A DNA stretch of 64,000 nucleotides from NCBI GenBank assembly GCA_947184155.2, contig CAMXCT020002768.1, forward strand, positions 372,001 through 436,000, read 5' to 3'. Positions 46,159-57,119 of this stretch are shown one piece after another. Source of the stretch: Cladocopium goreaui (taxonomy: Eukaryota > Sar > Dinophyceae > Suessiales > Symbiodiniaceae). Both the position numbers and the translations under genes were made by a program. Under the pieces are notes generated by a model that saw nothing but the letters and a program-made list of their open reading frames with translations, did not search any database and was not told the DNA's origin. Numbering within the stretch: position 1 is the first letter of the stretch; each line of letters opens with the position of its first letter.

Positions 46159-46303
46159 GTTGGCGACTGTGTCATCTAGAGATTACCCACTGGAAGATAA
46201 ATGACCTTATATTTGCATTCCAAGTAGCAGGAGCATGGTAAATAAGGCCCATTCAAACTGAGGTATGTTCAAGTGTGTACCCAATGTAACTTGACTATGC
46301 CAG

Positions 46304-46444
46304 GGTATTAGCCACATACAAACTGCAATGGGATGCACCGCGTGCCCGTGGTTCAGGGCCCTTGGTTCGCAGGTCGCTGGTGTCGCAACTGCGACAGATC
46401 TTCGCAGGAGAGGATGGTCCATTGCTGAGCTGCTTGGAAGACGA
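46304..46444 (+). CDS. Predicted exon of the plus-strand gene
   Basis: Acceptor CTATGCCAG|G at 46303. After one base the frame gives VLATYKLQWDAPRARGSGPL, then SLVSQLRQIFAGEDGPLLSC, and meets TGA at 46446. A donor at GACGA|GTGACC (46444), or an earlier one at GATG|GTCCAT (about 46417), would avoid the stop. In phase with the exon at 46036. A family B element starts just after (46453). An alternative frame, ending RRVTLVPSG at the element's own GTAATT, is also open. Confidence 0.45.
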
Positions 46445-46452
46445 GTGACCTT

Positions 46453-46829
46453 GGTGCCCTCTGGTAATTTCACAGTTTGCTATTGAAAATTGCCATTTAT
46501 TGTTGATAAACCCATTCTGGTAATTTCACAGTTTGCTATTGAAAATTGCCATTTATTGTTGATAAACCCATTGAAAATTGTGATTTTCCATAGTTTTTTG
46601 ATGTTTTTTCTATGTTTACCATTTCACATACCCTCTGGTTATTTGTCACATAGCCATGGAAAATGGCCCATTTATAGATGGTTTACCGGTTTACCTATTA
46701 AAAATGGTGGATCTTTCCATGGCTATGTGACAAATAACCAAGTGGAGCTATTGAAAATGGCCATTTATTGTTGATAAACCCATTGAAAATTGCGATTTTC
46801 CATAGTTTTTTGTAAGTTTACCAAAGGGT
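46453..46829. mobile_element. Nested or duplicated family B elements (B11)
   Basis: GCCCTCTGGTAATTTCACAG starts a copy whose first ~55 bases are tandemly duplicated (46464 and 46517). A second B element (TACCCTCTGGTTATTTGTCA ... TGACAAATAACCA) is nested, and the outer right end is GTTTACCAAAGGGTA at 46829. Confidence 0.7.
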
Positions 46830-47460
46830 ACATGCCATGGTGAAAAGGTGGTTTACCCTTCCGCTACTCCGTAGCTGGAAAATCCATGCATTCTTCGATG
46901 CTTTTGTTGGATTTTTTTCCATTTCGTTTGGGGACGGTCAATTGCCATCTGAAAAATTGCCAGAGGAGCCATATTCATAGTCAGCCATGACATTTTGGCT
47001 ATATTGAGCTCTGTTTGATGGTACATGAACTCCTGTATATATATATATATATATATATTAACCCAAATATTGTGGCATGGTCATAGCACCATTCATAGGG
47101 GTTAATATAGCAGCTTTCAAACAAGGATTCACATGATAGGATGACCATGCCCCATTGGTAGGTTTTGAACCATCAACTTTTGGAGGTAGTCTCAGACAAA
47201 CTCGGCATAATGCCTAGACAATTAACAGAAAATTACCTCGGAAAATGCATTACATTGTAAGATATCATTAATGTGACCAGCATATTCTGGTTCTGTTGCT
47301 ATCTTCTTGGAAAAAAACAAGTGTAAATTGAGAGTCTATTTACAAGTATTTCGTGGTAAATTGTACAGAATCATGTCCAAATAGATTGGCGGGGTGCATT
47401 CAGGGACATGAAAGGTTTTTAATTTCAGCTTCGACATCGCGAGCGTGCAATTCTGCCAAG
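46830..47460. other. Probable intron
   Basis: Includes a TATATA tract at 47035-47060; no exon convincing. Confidence 0.45.
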
Positions 47461-47589
47461 GTTGGAAAGACGAAGAACTTGATTATTTGCAAGGCAGTTT
47501 CTGGTGTGAGGACCCTTGTGGTGCGAATGCTGAGACCGGATGAGACGGACATCGAACTTTGTCCAGTTGAACATTCCAACAGTGTGTGA
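47461..47589 (+). CDS. Candidate exon, frame unsettled
   Basis: Acceptor CTGCCAAG|G at 47460. Phase 0 stays open to TGA at 47587 (VGKTKNLIICKAVSGVRTLV then VRMLRPDETDIELC). A second frame gives WKDEELDYLQGSFWCEDPCG with a donor at TGTG|GTGCGA. The second would join in phase to the 46304 exon if that used its earlier donor. The minus strand is also open. Function unknown. Confidence 0.35.
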   Translation, partial: VGKTKNLIICKAVSGVRTLVVRMLRPDETDIELCPVEHSNSV

Positions 47590-47713
47590 AAAACAAAAGT
47601 ATAGTGCCATGAAAACAAAGAAATGTACCATAACTATCCATAACTTACCCTAAATGGGTGCTAAAAACCATCCAAAGATGGCTGGTTTGTGGCACAGCTT
47701 TACTAAGCGGCAG

Positions 47714-47790
47714 GAAGGTCATCGGCAGAAGCGCCTGGTGCAGATGGAAGCCACGGAACTCTGTGACCCTCGGAGGTTTTGGGCGGATGT
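47714..47790 (+). CDS. Predicted exon of the plus-strand gene
   Basis: Acceptor AGCGGCAG|G at 47713, donor GGATGT|GTGAGA after 47790, 25 codons plus two bases. The product includes EGHRQKRLVQMEATELCDPR and RFWAD. The two trailing bases fit the single leading base of the exon at 47933, restoring a Val codon. No family recognised. Confidence 0.5.
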
Positions 47791-47932
47791 GTGAGATCGA
47801 ATGTCGACAAAGAAAAATGGTGGCATTCGTTGGAAATACTCAAAGACAATCAAATACTCAAAAAATTAGCCAGGAAATCCTGGAAAGCAATAAATCCATA
47901 AACCATTTCCAGTTGGATTGTGAGATTTTCAG

Positions 47933-48029
47933 GGAGATCTTGGCAGACTTTGACTTCGTAGCCTTTGGGTCGCTCATTTCGCTGTACTTGACGACCAGCT
48001 TCGTAGCCCAGGAAGAATTGGGTCCAGAG
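47933..48029 (+). CDS. Predicted exon of the plus-strand gene, hydrophobic segment
   Basis: Acceptor GATTTTCAG|G at 47932, donor CCAGAG|GTCTGT after 48029; one base plus 32 codons. The product (EILADFDFVAFGSLISLYLT ... SFVAQEELGPE) has a moderately hydrophobic middle. If the next exon begins at 48061 the intron would be only 31 bases; an earlier donor (TTC|GTAGCC) would give 56. Confidence 0.5.
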
Positions 48030-48060
48030 GTCTGTGGCCGCCTTGGTATCACAGAATCAG

Positions 48061-48127
48061 GTCCCCGGCCTTGGATGCGGGGTGGCCATGGTTGAAGAAT
48101 TGGATTGGGAGAACCTCAACCACTGCG
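48061..48127 (+). CDS. Predicted exon of the plus-strand gene
   Basis: Acceptor AGAATCAG|G at 48060, donor TGCG|GTTGAGG after 48127; 22 codons plus one base, VPGLGCGVAMVEELDWENLN then HC. The trailing G matches the two leading bases of the exon at 48857, giving Gly. Confidence 0.42.
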
Positions 48128-48856
48128 GTTGAGGAACCCGGTATGTATGTAATTACAGGTGGCGGTTGGAGAGCATTGATCATCAAATGGTAAGTTCTTT
48201 GGCCCTTTCAACTGCTAAACTACCACCTGTTCTTCGTGTGTTTGAACATGTTGAGCCAAAGCAATGTGCAACAACGGCAAGACTCCCCTAGAAACCTTCA
48301 GCGATGCAGTCCTGGGCCGTTGATCTTTGGTGGAGTACGGTACCAATTTCGCAGCCGATGAAATCTTTGGAGGGAAAAAACACCATAATGAATTAACCGT
48401 GACCATGTTGCTGAGCTGGGTTGGAAGTTGGAAGTACCCAAAATTTCAAGTGTTTCTTATTTGAAACAACTCTTGATACCTCATCATGGAAAGAGTGGGG
48501 CCGATGACCCATCCAAACAGGGTTGAAAATGGGTGAAACACCATCACTAGATACCCAATTCACTTGGCTCACCCATGTTGAGACCACTTTGTTCTCGGTC
48601 ATCTCATGGTATATTTTTTTCCGACCTAATAACTATCCTTTGGCACAGTGTTCCCAACCACAATCAGCGCGATGTGATTCGAAGTTCTACATGATTGTTG
48701 ATTCTAATATTGTATTTATAGTTCAATTCCATTATAGTTCCATTATTCCATTGATATTCCTTTATAGTTCTATTATAGTTTTTCGAGTCTTGTTCTATTC
48801 ATATTTGCAATGACACAACCATATGAGAATAACCAGTGGTCCCGTGCCCATCCCAG
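48128..48856. other. Probable intron
   Basis: Contains GTGTTTGAACATGTTGAG near 48236, nearly identical to the start of the candidate exon at 60776, but without an AG before it. Confidence 0.4.
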
Positions 48857-48988
48857 GCTACCAGCTGGCCATCCGATACCTGGCCTCCCACGGCGTGGTT
48901 TTCCCCACGGCGCTGGTGCTGCTTCCCGGCGGCCTGGGGCGGGCCCACACAGCCAAGGAGCGGGTTCAGGGAGCGGCTTGGTGGCGTG
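48857..48988 (+). CDS. Predicted exon of the plus-strand gene
   Basis: Acceptor CCATCCCAG|G at 48856. After two bases the frame reads YQLAIRYLASHGVVFPTALV, then LLPGGLGRAHTAKERVQ; GC-rich unlike its flanks. Donors are possible at CTTG|GTGGCG (48980) or CGTG|GTGGCT (48988); the latter ends one base into a codon and fits the next exon. Stop TAG follows at 49021. Confidence 0.5.
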
Positions 48989-49661
48989 GTGGCTCCATGG
49001 GGATGTGGTTGATGCTTAAGTAGGGCTATTTTATGGGGATATAAATGTAGGGACATCATATATATATATATATTATATATTATATATATACATATTATAT
49101 ACACATGTGGGATGGATATATGGGATGTAGATAGAAAAGTAGGACACCAGTTTGGAAATGGCATCTTTGTGGGCTAACTAAATGGATGAAACAATGGATA
49201 TAGTTGGAGGAGTTGGAGCAACCATGGGATTCAACAACTGAACAACAGATCGCGCAGCCACCCCTGTGCGATGAAAGGTTACTGAGAGTTGGCTGATATG
49301 ATGAGTGTTCGTGAAAAATGATATGTAATTTCCAATGATACATTCCAATGTATAATATCATTGAATCATGTTTCGCATTGATATTTTTTGGTGATTGCGA
49401 GAAGATGGCGATGTGTCTAGAGTAAATAAAGGCAGGACAGCAATAGTGATGAGATAAGTGGGTAACGATCATGGAAGTGAGATTCAAACTCAACCGACCA
49501 AAATTGTGCTGTTTACCAACAACTGATCCTCAACATGTAGCTGATCATGTGGGGTTCTGGGCTTCGTTTAGGAACAGCAATCCTTTTTGACGTTCGACTC
49601 GAAAGCCTTCTGTTGTACAAAGATGTGTGTTTTTTTTATGTTTCAATTTATCCCTGAAATA

Positions 49662-49770
49662 TGGGTATGTCTGAAAATGGGGTATACCTCCAATTATAGC
49701 CATTTAGTAGGGATAATGATCATTAACCATTGGGTTTAGGGGTACACTATTTTCAGACAAACCCGTATGG
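49662..49770. mobile_element. Family D element, complete copy
   Basis: Left end ATGGGTATGTCTGAAAATGG and right end TTTTCAGACAAACCCGTATGG are imperfect inverted repeats around a GATAATGATCATTAACCATT core. Confidence 0.7.
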
Positions 49771-49855
49771 CCCCAAAAAATCACCAAGCCCAAAATCAAC
49801 CAGATGATCAGCCAACAATCCAGAAGAATCCACCCCTGGTAGGACGCTGCAGAAG

Positions 49856-49970
49856 GGCTGCAGCTGGTGGAGCTTGGAGGCCGCCAAGTGCTGGTGGCCT
49901 TAGCGTCGAAACGTGGCTCGCTGACGCGTCGTCAGGGAAAGATGGAGGGCCGAGGAAAGCAGCGCGCAAG
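49856..49970 (+). CDS. Predicted exon of the plus-strand gene, basic tail
   Basis: Acceptor GCAGAAG|G at 49855, donor GCGCAAG|GTCTGG after 49970. After two bases: LQLVELGGRQVLVALASKRG then a Lys/Arg-rich SLTRRQGKMEGRGKQRA, ending two bases into a codon. Phase agrees with both neighbours (48857 and 51170). Another frame (GGLSVETWLADASSGKDGGP) is also open, so the reading is not certain. Confidence 0.42.
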
Positions 49971-50287
49971 GTCTGGGAATAGAAGACTTTACCAGAGTTT
50001 TAACAGAGTTTCAACATGGTTCAACCATAGTTTACCCATCATAGTGGTGAATGGATCATCATTTATCACCATATGATTTACCAATCTAAATGGTGATTTT
50101 TCCCGTCAACAGTTTGTTTTTAACCATAGCTTCCCTATCAAGACATCCCAGATGTTCACCTTGCCTTTGGAATCTGAGGTTACACTCGAGGTGAGGCCGT
50201 GTGCCTCAGTCATCGCGGAAGGTGCGTAGCATCAGGAGCTCGGGAAGAGTTTGGATGGCGATTCTTGGAATGCCATCTAAAGGTCTT

Positions 50288-50384
50288 CTGGTTGGTGGTT
50301 TGGAACATTTTTTTATTTTCCCATGTTGGGAATAATAATCCCAACTGACTATTATTTTTCAGAGGGGTTGAAACCACCAACCAG
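50288..50384. mobile_element. MITE family A, copy A7
   Basis: CTGGTTGGTGGTTTGGAAC left end, AACCACCAACCAG right end, TCTT on both sides (50284-50287, 50385-50388). Confidence 0.85.
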
Positions 50385-51169
50385 TCTTGGATATGAATGG
50401 CAGAGATGATACAAATGGTTTGATATATCCCATTAATGAGAGATATAGATGAGATGTGGGATATGATTTTTAAGGTAATAACTGTATAACATTGATTAAT
50501 CATCAAACTTTAAATTATATTTTCGAGAAATCATGAACAGATGGAAAGAAGTGATGTTTGCTGTCTTTGGGTACAATGCTCGATGTAAAGCAATGTAATC
50601 TGAAATATAAATCAGTACATAAGAGATTTCATACTTGATCTAATGGAAAGAAGTCATATGAAGTAATCAAGGGTTGAATATTGAATTGCTGAAAGGATTG
50701 TTTTTGGGGTATCACCGAGAAATAAATAAGGATTGAAGCGTGAAGCATTCCTTTTTCCTTACAGGCAACCACCAAAAATAGAGTAAATTATCACTACTTT
50801 AGTAAAATTTTACTCTTCTATCTTTTTGAGGGTTGCTATAAAAGATGATAAACTGACACATGCGGACGCACTTGGTGTTTGGGTCGGATTTTAGCCGGAG
50901 AGAAAGACCTAGAGGCCACCTTGTTGCTTACAACAATTTACTCAGAAAACCTGCCTCCAGCGCCTCAAAGCCTTTGTGGAATTTTATCCTATCCAAGCAT
51001 CATCAAAAATCATACATTACCATATACATATTTATTTATATATTAAATATATATATTTAATTAAATTATTGAATCCAAAAATCGTCAAACCACATACCAT
51101 ATCAACCCATATATCAAAGCATCTTAAAACAACATCAAACCCATTTGTCCATAGCAGCCGCGCTTCCAG
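50385..51169. other. Probable intron
   Basis: AT-rich; no exon seen. Confidence 0.45.
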
Positions 51170-51272
51170 GAGCCCGTTTGGCTACCTGTGGCACCTTACC
51201 GGACGAAAGCGAAAGCCAAAGCAACACCTGGCCATACGAGGCGGCAGGGAGATCGTTGGGGGTGCAGTTAAG
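51170..51272 (+). CDS. Predicted exon of the plus-strand gene
   Basis: Acceptor GCTTCCAG|G at 51169, donor GTTAAG|GTTACT after 51272; one leading base and 34 codons: SPFGYLWHLTGRKRKPKQHL then AIRGGREIVGGAVK. Phase fits the exon before (two trailing bases) and after (phase 0). Other frames over the same bases are also partly open. Confidence 0.42.
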
Positions 51273-51656
51273 GTTACTTCTGTGGGTTTTTCAGGTGATT
51301 GTAACCCCAGAAGTTAGGATATGGGGCCCCTTGAACAATGGTTATAAATCCATATAAATCCACTTTTAACTGGAACATACTGGAAGTGCACTTCCAAGCT
51401 ACAATTCTTTCTGGTAATTCTTCCCTATCATCGAAATTCTGGGATCATCTAATATACCAAGTGTGAATCCGGCGAAAATTCGATAGGTAGATGATACCAA
51501 CTGGTCTATTTGGTCATTGAAAGTGGATAATTTCACCTTGGTTGATGGTTGTGGTTAGTTGGGGATGATCATAATCGGATATCACATCCATCAAACGACA
51601 GTTTATTTATTCCTCCAAGGTTGCCCATGAATTATGGATATATAATGATATATGGT

Positions 51657-51776
51657 ATATGGGTTTGTCAGAAACGAGGGAACCCCAAGAAATTCACTGG
51701 TCAATCATCATTATGCCTATTACTGTAAACTGGAGTTTTCGGGGTATAACCAATGTTCAGACAATCTCCTACAAAC
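51657..51776. mobile_element. Family D-like element, diverged
   Basis: ATATGGGTTTGTCAGAAACGAGG at the left, GTTCAGACAATCTCCTACA near the right. Confidence 0.4.
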
Positions 51777-51954
51777 CCATAATAATCCATAATCTAAATA
51801 ATATATATTATATATATACAATATTATATATATATTGTTATATACATATACATAATATTACATAATTACACATGAATACTCCTAATCAACTCCAACACAC
51901 ATATCATATTTCGCTACCTTGACCACACATCGACCTGGTCCCCAGCACTTCCAG

Positions 51955-52066
51955 GCCGTCACCGTCCTGTTGCGCTTCACCTTTGACGGCGTCGATGGGA
52001 GCAGCCTGGTGCAGCTGAACGAGAGCCTACGGAGGGACGTGGAAAGGGTGCGACCGCCAGGACTGG
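51955..52066 (+). CDS. Predicted exon of the plus-strand gene
   Basis: Acceptor CACTTCCAG|G at 51954. Phase 0 reads AVTVLLRFTFDGVDGSSLVQ then LNESLRRDVER. A donor after AAAGG|GTGCGA (52037) is possible, but GACTGG|GTTGGG (52066) leaves one base and fits the exon at 53542. Alternating hydrophobic residues suggest beta strand then helix; no family recognised. Confidence 0.55.
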
Positions 52067-53149
52067 GTTGGGAGGGGTGAAACTTTGGGAGATTTCGCCA
52101 GATTTCGATGTCAGTTTTTGTTGGTAAAGAAAAAGGTTGGGACATGTTTGGTGATTTGGGCGGGATCGGAAGCGATGTGATTTTTCCATGGGTCGGGGGA
52201 GATGAATGTACGTTTACGAGCTATTTTAAGGCGGCAGGGTAAGAGGGTTTTGACATGTTTCGACCCATGGTCATAAAAAATTGTAAGAAGCGCAAGAAAA
52301 AATCAGGAGATGAGCAACGCCGGTGGTGAATCACCCACAAAATAAGAGATGAGAATGCCATTAATTGACAAACACTGAATCAATGAGTGTTTTGTTGACC
52401 CCGTTCATCATTTACATTTTAGCACTTGGAGGGAGTAAACATAACTTGCGCATGTGACAGTCCCTGGAAGATTCCACTAGAAATGTCAGAAGATGTCAGA
52501 AGGAAATTGGTTCTACACCTTTCGATCATTCTTGGCCCTTGTGACTCACGTGTATGCGGGCAATCAGTTGTCGTAGTGGGTCGAAGTGCTTTAGAAGACC
52601 CAAAACACGGATACCCCCAAAATCATTTCAAAGAAATATGATACAATATGATACAATATGAACAATGATAAGATTTTTTTGTGAACCTTATTTTCAGACA
52701 AAGCCATATCCAAACGTTCTGAGGTCGAATTCTTGCCCAAGACTCAGTTGCCTCCAGAATGGCATTTCAACCTTGTGCCATGTGCCAGTCACTCCCCACG
52801 GTTCACAGCGTGTTGTGATTCATTGTAGGCCCAAAAAGTTCACATGATATCCTACCTTTCAAGATTCATACACTCCCAACATGTCCGGATAGTACGTAGT
52901 ACCATCCTATTCTGGGCACACACACACACACGATATAGTGTATTTATAATATTTATATTATTCAATATTATGCTGTTACACTTCCCACATCAAACCAAAA
53001 ATTGACACCCCATTTCTGATGAAAAGATACACTTCATCCCACACCCCATTTCAAGTGGTCTAAAGTAAACATGTCAAAAATTGATCCACCAATTCTACAC
53101 CAAGAAACACTCTAACCTCAAGAGACATCCGAGATAATTACCCTAAATG

Positions 53150-53231
53150 CCCCCCAATATGGGTAAGCTGGTTTATAACTCCAATAATTGTTGGGTTTAT
53201 ATGGATTTATGGTGGAGATTAATCTGCAGAA
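53150..53231. mobile_element. MITE family C, truncated copy C4
   Basis: CCCCCCAATATGGGTAAGC and TGGTTTATAACTCCAATAAT match the family C left half; the right end is missing. Confidence 0.45.
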
Positions 53232-53371
53232 TCAGTGACTGGAAACCAACAAACGCCCATTCCATTGATCCATAAAACAAGGGCGATCTAACCCAAGATG
53301 GGTAAAATGAGAGCCGCAAGGGGGGTGGAATTGCTCGTTTTACCTCTTTCATTACACTATTTACCCCTTTA

Positions 53372-53481
53372 CTGGTTGGTGGTTTGGAACATGTTTTATG
53401 ATTTTCCATATATTGGGAATTTCATATTCCCAACTGACGAACTCATATTTTTCAGAGGGGTAGGGCTCAACCACCAACCAG
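53372..53481. mobile_element. MITE family A, copy A8
   Basis: CTGGTTGGTGGTTTGGAAC left end, CAACCACCAACCAG right end, internal TATTTTTCAGAGGGG; 60 bases upstream of an exon. Confidence 0.8.
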
Positions 53482-53541
53482 TCTTGGATTTTTTGGGGTT
53501 TTGGGAGCCAACCCTTGAGAGTTCAGCTCCATGGTGACCAG

Positions 53542-53690
53542 GACTCCCCCTTTGCACCCATCCCGTCTACAGCGATGACCCAATCCTCCTGGGTGCGGCC
53601 GTGGCCGTCAGAGTCCAGCTGGCCCAGCTGCCAAGTGCCAGGAGTGACATGGCGGAGTTAGAAAGTTGGACCTTGGATGTCATCTACGAG
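53542..53690 (+). CDS. Predicted exon ending exactly at a MITE
   Basis: Acceptor GTGACCAG|G at 53541, donor TACGAG|GTGGTG after 53690. After two bases: LPLCTHPVYSDDPILLGAAV then AVRVQLAQLPSARSDMAELE and SWTLDVIYE, with typical coding composition. It joins in phase to 51955-52066. The first intron base is also the first base of family C element C5, so the transposon terminus supplies the 5' splice site. An internal donor at GAAA|GTTGG is also possible. Confidence 0.6.
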
Positions 53691-53827
53691 GTGGTGCCCC
53701 CCAGTTCTAAACCCTAACCATAGATATATCATGATATTACCATGATATATCTGCTATACACCACAGTTGAACTAGTTGTAAAGATTGTAAACCAACTTAG
53801 CCATCTAGGGGGGCTGCAGGGCCCACC
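53691..53827. mobile_element. MITE family C, copy C5, abutting the exon
   Basis: Begins GTGGTGCCCCCCAGTTCTAA and ends CTAGGGGGGCTGCAGGGCCCACC-like inverted sequence; core ATAGATATATCATGATAT. Confidence 0.7.
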
Positions 53828-54019
53828 GAAAGTATACTTGACATGGGAAGAATGGGAGATATGACCAAGAATTCTGAGGAAACCTGGGAAACATGGGTAG
53901 TTCAGTCCGTTTACTTTGTTGCCATTTTGATGTGGGTAGATCCGAACCGGATTCCTTTTTTACCTAAGGTTGGCCAAGGAACTTTTGGTCTAAACAGTCT
54001 AATCCATGATTGTTTGATT

Positions 54020-54131
54020 TACCCTCTGGTAAACTGTCACATAGCTATGGGAAATCCGCCCAGTTTTAAGACGTAAATCAACTATTTCGACTGGGCCATT
54101 TCCAATAGCTACGTTAAATTACCAGAAGGTA
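54020..54131. mobile_element. MITE family B, copy B12
   Basis: TACCCTCTGGTAAACTG left end, AATTACCAGAAGGTA right end, TA edges. Confidence 0.8.
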
Positions 54132-54308
54132 AGTAAATCATCTAGAAATGGGCCTGTTTTCAAAGCTATGTTAAGTAAATTTGTACCCCATAATCCAGTG
54201 ATGTACCATCATTTTCCATGATTGTTTGATTTAAGCCAATTTGTTGTGTATCTTATATCATTCCATATCTGGCACATCTTGAGACTTGTTGAATTGCTAA
54301 GTTTCCAG

Positions 54309-54395
54309 GTCTGCAACTTCTAGGGCGACTCGCTTTGATGGATATCTCCAGACGCAAGGACTCGTAACGGGAACTGTGATCGGGGAAATCTCAAG
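54309..54395 (+). CDS. Predicted exon, frame partly unsettled
   Basis: Acceptor AGTTTCCAG|G at 54308, donor CTCAAG|GTGGCG after 54395; one base, 28 codons, two bases: SATSRATRFDGYLQTQGLVT then GTVIGEIS. This frame does not fit the phase-0 end of the preceding exon. The alternative LQLLGRLALMDISRRK fits if the upstream exon uses its internal donor. An exon is likely; its frame is not settled. Confidence 0.4.
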
Positions 54396-54845
54396 GTGGC
54401 GAGCTGGAACATCCACGATTTTTGCTGATCAAATCATCAAATGAAATCCACGATTTCTGGATTTCCGGAAGTGATAATGAGATTTCATAGGTTTAATCCA
54501 TATTTTAATCCATGTTAATCCCAAATTTTTACGGTCTATGTTCAATCCCAAACCTAGGAACTACAAATTTAATCCTAGCTTTGGGATTGAACATAGACCG
54601 TTTGGGAAACCCCATATTCTCTGAGGAAACGTGAACGAAACAAATGGGATTGTAGAACCAACCATAATGCAAAATAAAATCCAACCATAACGGAGACAAG
54701 ATGGAGTGGGATATGAAACCAATCATTTTATGGGGAGATGGGGACATATACAACTCACCAACCATATGAACTTTGGGTGTGTCCAACCATGACGGAGTAT
54801 ACCCCGAAAATTAGCATATATAGTAAGGACACGATGATGGTTTAT

Positions 54846-54948
54846 CTGGTTGTTGGTTTGGAACATGTTATATTTGTCCCATCATATTGGGAACAATAAT
54901 CCCATTTGACTTACATATTTTTCAAAGGGTAGGTCAACCACCAACCAG
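54846..54948. mobile_element. MITE family A, copy A9
   Basis: CTGGTTGTTGGTTTGGAAC left end, CAACCACCAACCAG right end, TTTAT on both sides. Confidence 0.8.
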
Positions 54949-55037
54949 TTTATCCATTGACTATCATTAGATTCCATTCCTAATTATCCCAGTCACATAA
55001 CATCGAATCACCATTGAACACCATATCATCGGTTTAG

Positions 55038-55117
55038 GGAAAATCACAATTTTAATGGGAACATCAACTATTTCTCTGGCCATTTTCAATAGCTATTTTG
55101 ACATAACCAGAGGGTAA
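55038..55117. mobile_element. MITE family B, right part (B13)
   Basis: B core and right end CATAACCAGAGGGTA; left terminal repeat lost. Confidence 0.55.
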
Positions 55118-55276
55118 ACCTCCATTTTCCTATGGTTTTCCTATGGTTTTCCTATGGTTTTCCTGGTGAAGCCAGAGACGGTAGGCTGACCAAATGGGAC
55201 ACCGGTCTCGGCGCTAGGATGACCGACCCAGGATGACCTTAGGGAAGAGACCTAAAAGGTGTGAGTTTTTATATGG

Positions 55277-55406
55277 CTGGTTGGTGGTTTCAAACATTTT
55301 ACTGTATATTTTCCATAATATATATATAATTATATATATATGGGATAATCCTTCCCATTGTCATTGACTACTCATATTTTTCAAGATGGTTAAAACCACT
55401 AACCAC
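55277..55406. mobile_element. MITE family A, copy A10
   Basis: CTGGTTGGTGGTTTCAAAC left end, AACCACTAACCAC right end, ATGG on both sides (55273-55276, 55407-55410); a TATATA tract is inserted in the middle. A family E copy follows directly. Confidence 0.75.
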
Positions 55407-55530
55407 ATGGAGGTTTCCATAGTCATGGGGATACCGCAATAGCTGGATGGATTAGACTAGAAAGTTCTATTAAAATGGATGATAACTAGGGGTATCCTTA
55501 TTTTAGGAAACCTCCATATGTATGGAATGA
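55405..55530. mobile_element. Family E element, copy 3
   Basis: GGAGGTTTCCATAGTCATGG left end, GGAAACCTCCATATG right end: clear inverted termini. Confidence 0.6.
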
Positions 55531-55844
55531 TAATGATGGTTGTTGCTCAGATTTCAAGACTCCAATTCACAACCTCACCTATTTTTCACTCCATTTTTTT
55601 TATTTGAGACAACCCACAGATTCCTGGTTTCGTTCTTGAACCTCCATCAGCCTACAAGCATTGCTAAGTTTATTTCCAACCGTAGTTTGGGATGATGACT
55701 CAATGATGACCTATAATTATTTGGGATGATCCCAATTGTGATCAATCATGCCCAAAAAAATCTGATCATTCAATTCATTCAATTGTGATTCCTGTGACTC
55801 ATCCAACTCTCCTGTGATTCATCCGATGATTTCAGCCTGGACAG

Positions 55845-55893
55845 GACATCATGATGTTGGAATGTGGCTGGACCGAAAACCTGGCTGTTTGGG
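55845..55893 (+). CDS. Predicted mini-exon of the plus-strand gene
   Basis: Acceptor CTGGACAG|G at 55844, donor TTTGGG|GTCGTT after 55893; 16 codons plus one base, DIMMLECGWTENLAVW. The trailing G fits the two leading bases of the next exon (56947) to give Gly. A degraded family B element begins about 18 bases into the following intron. Confidence 0.45.
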
Positions 55894-55910
55894 GTCGTTG
55901 CTGAATGGAA

Positions 55911-56011
55911 GCCTCTGGAAAAAAATCTGCCGTAGCTATGGGAGATCACAATTTGTAAGAAGTAAATCAACTATAAATGTTGTCAAAATATGTCAAATTA
56001 CCAGAGGGTGA
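55911..56011. mobile_element. MITE family B, degraded copy (B14)
   Basis: CCTCTGGAAAAAAATC left remnant, AAATTACCAGAGGGTG right end. Confidence 0.5.
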
Positions 56012-56227
56012 GTAAATCATCTAGAAATGGACCTGTTTCCAAAGCTATGTTAAGTAAATGTAGCCCATAATCCAGTGGTGTACCATCATTTTCACGTGGC
56101 CCTTACCAGGATGAGATCCACAAATCCTCACTGATGCAGCCAATCAGCCAAGTACCAGTATTTTTGTAGCGGCTGTTTGGATCAGAGACAGTCCTGTTCC
56201 AAAGATATGGGCCACTCATCTTCAGAT

Positions 56228-56810
56228 ATAATATATATATATATATGCATATATATATATTCATAGATACATAAAGATCAGATATACATTTATACCTGTA
56301 TAATACCTGTATATATATATATATTCGTGTGTAGTATCATATAATTACTGTAGTATATTACATCATAATTATACGTATATATATATGCAGTACGAATGTT
56401 ATTTTAGTATCTTAGTATCATTACACAGTATATGATAGAACTGTACTTATAGTATCATATATAGTATTCATATAGTATATACATATATAGTGTACAGTAA
56501 AGATATAATAATGAATAGTCATATGATATTCATACAGTAAAAATAGTTATGACATTATTCAGAATTACACTATCATCATATCATAATCATACATTACAAT
56601 ATGACTATACGTATATTAGTAAAGATATGGCTTTATGTATATAATTATGTGTATATATATATATATATTAAACGAAATACTATTATCATATACTATCATA
56701 TGATACTATAATCAACTATAATTTCCTATAATATCATTCTATAGTGCATATAATCATATTATGATAGTATATTATATACAATAATATCCTAAGTGATGAT
56801 ACTACACCAA
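56228..56810. repeat. AT-rich region with TATATA/TATCATA repeats
   Basis: Loose microsatellite (TATATATATGCATATA, ATAGTATCATA). Intronic if the gene model is right. Confidence 0.8.
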
Positions 56811-56822
56811 TATACATACAAT

Positions 56823-56937
56823 GTGGGCCCCCCCGTTATAAGTTGGTTTATAAACACCATTAACTATAGTTATAAATATCATAAGCCATAGGAAATTGTA
56901 GTTATTTGCACCAACTTAGCTATCTTGGGGGCCCCAC
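56823..56937. mobile_element. MITE family C, copy C6, just before an exon
   Basis: GTGGGCCCCCCCGTTATAAG left end, AGCTATCTTGGGGGCCCCAC right end. Ends nine bases before the AG of the next exon. Confidence 0.75.
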
Positions 56938-56946
56938 TTTGCCGAG

Positions 56947-57119
56947 GCGCCTGGAATGACATCGAGGCACCAGCGCGGTGCCAGCAGCGCGGCCTGCGGA
57001 TTCTGCGGGAAGAAATGGAAAAAGCGCTGGCGAAGTATCCGCCACTGGGACCTTTGTTTGGAGCCATGGGAGTGGAGAGATCAGATAGAACCAGTGGAGT
57101 GATCCATCTAAAATGGTGA
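56947..57119 (+). CDS. Predicted exon of the plus-strand gene, helical
   Basis: Acceptor TTTGCCGAG|G at 56946. After two bases: AWNDIEAPARCQQRGLRILR then EEMEKALAKYPPLGPLFGAM, an obvious charged helix. The 3' end is uncertain: the frame is open to TGA at 57117, with possible donors at GGA|GTGGAG or GCGAA|GTATCC. Phase agrees with the preceding mini-exon. Confidence 0.55.
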
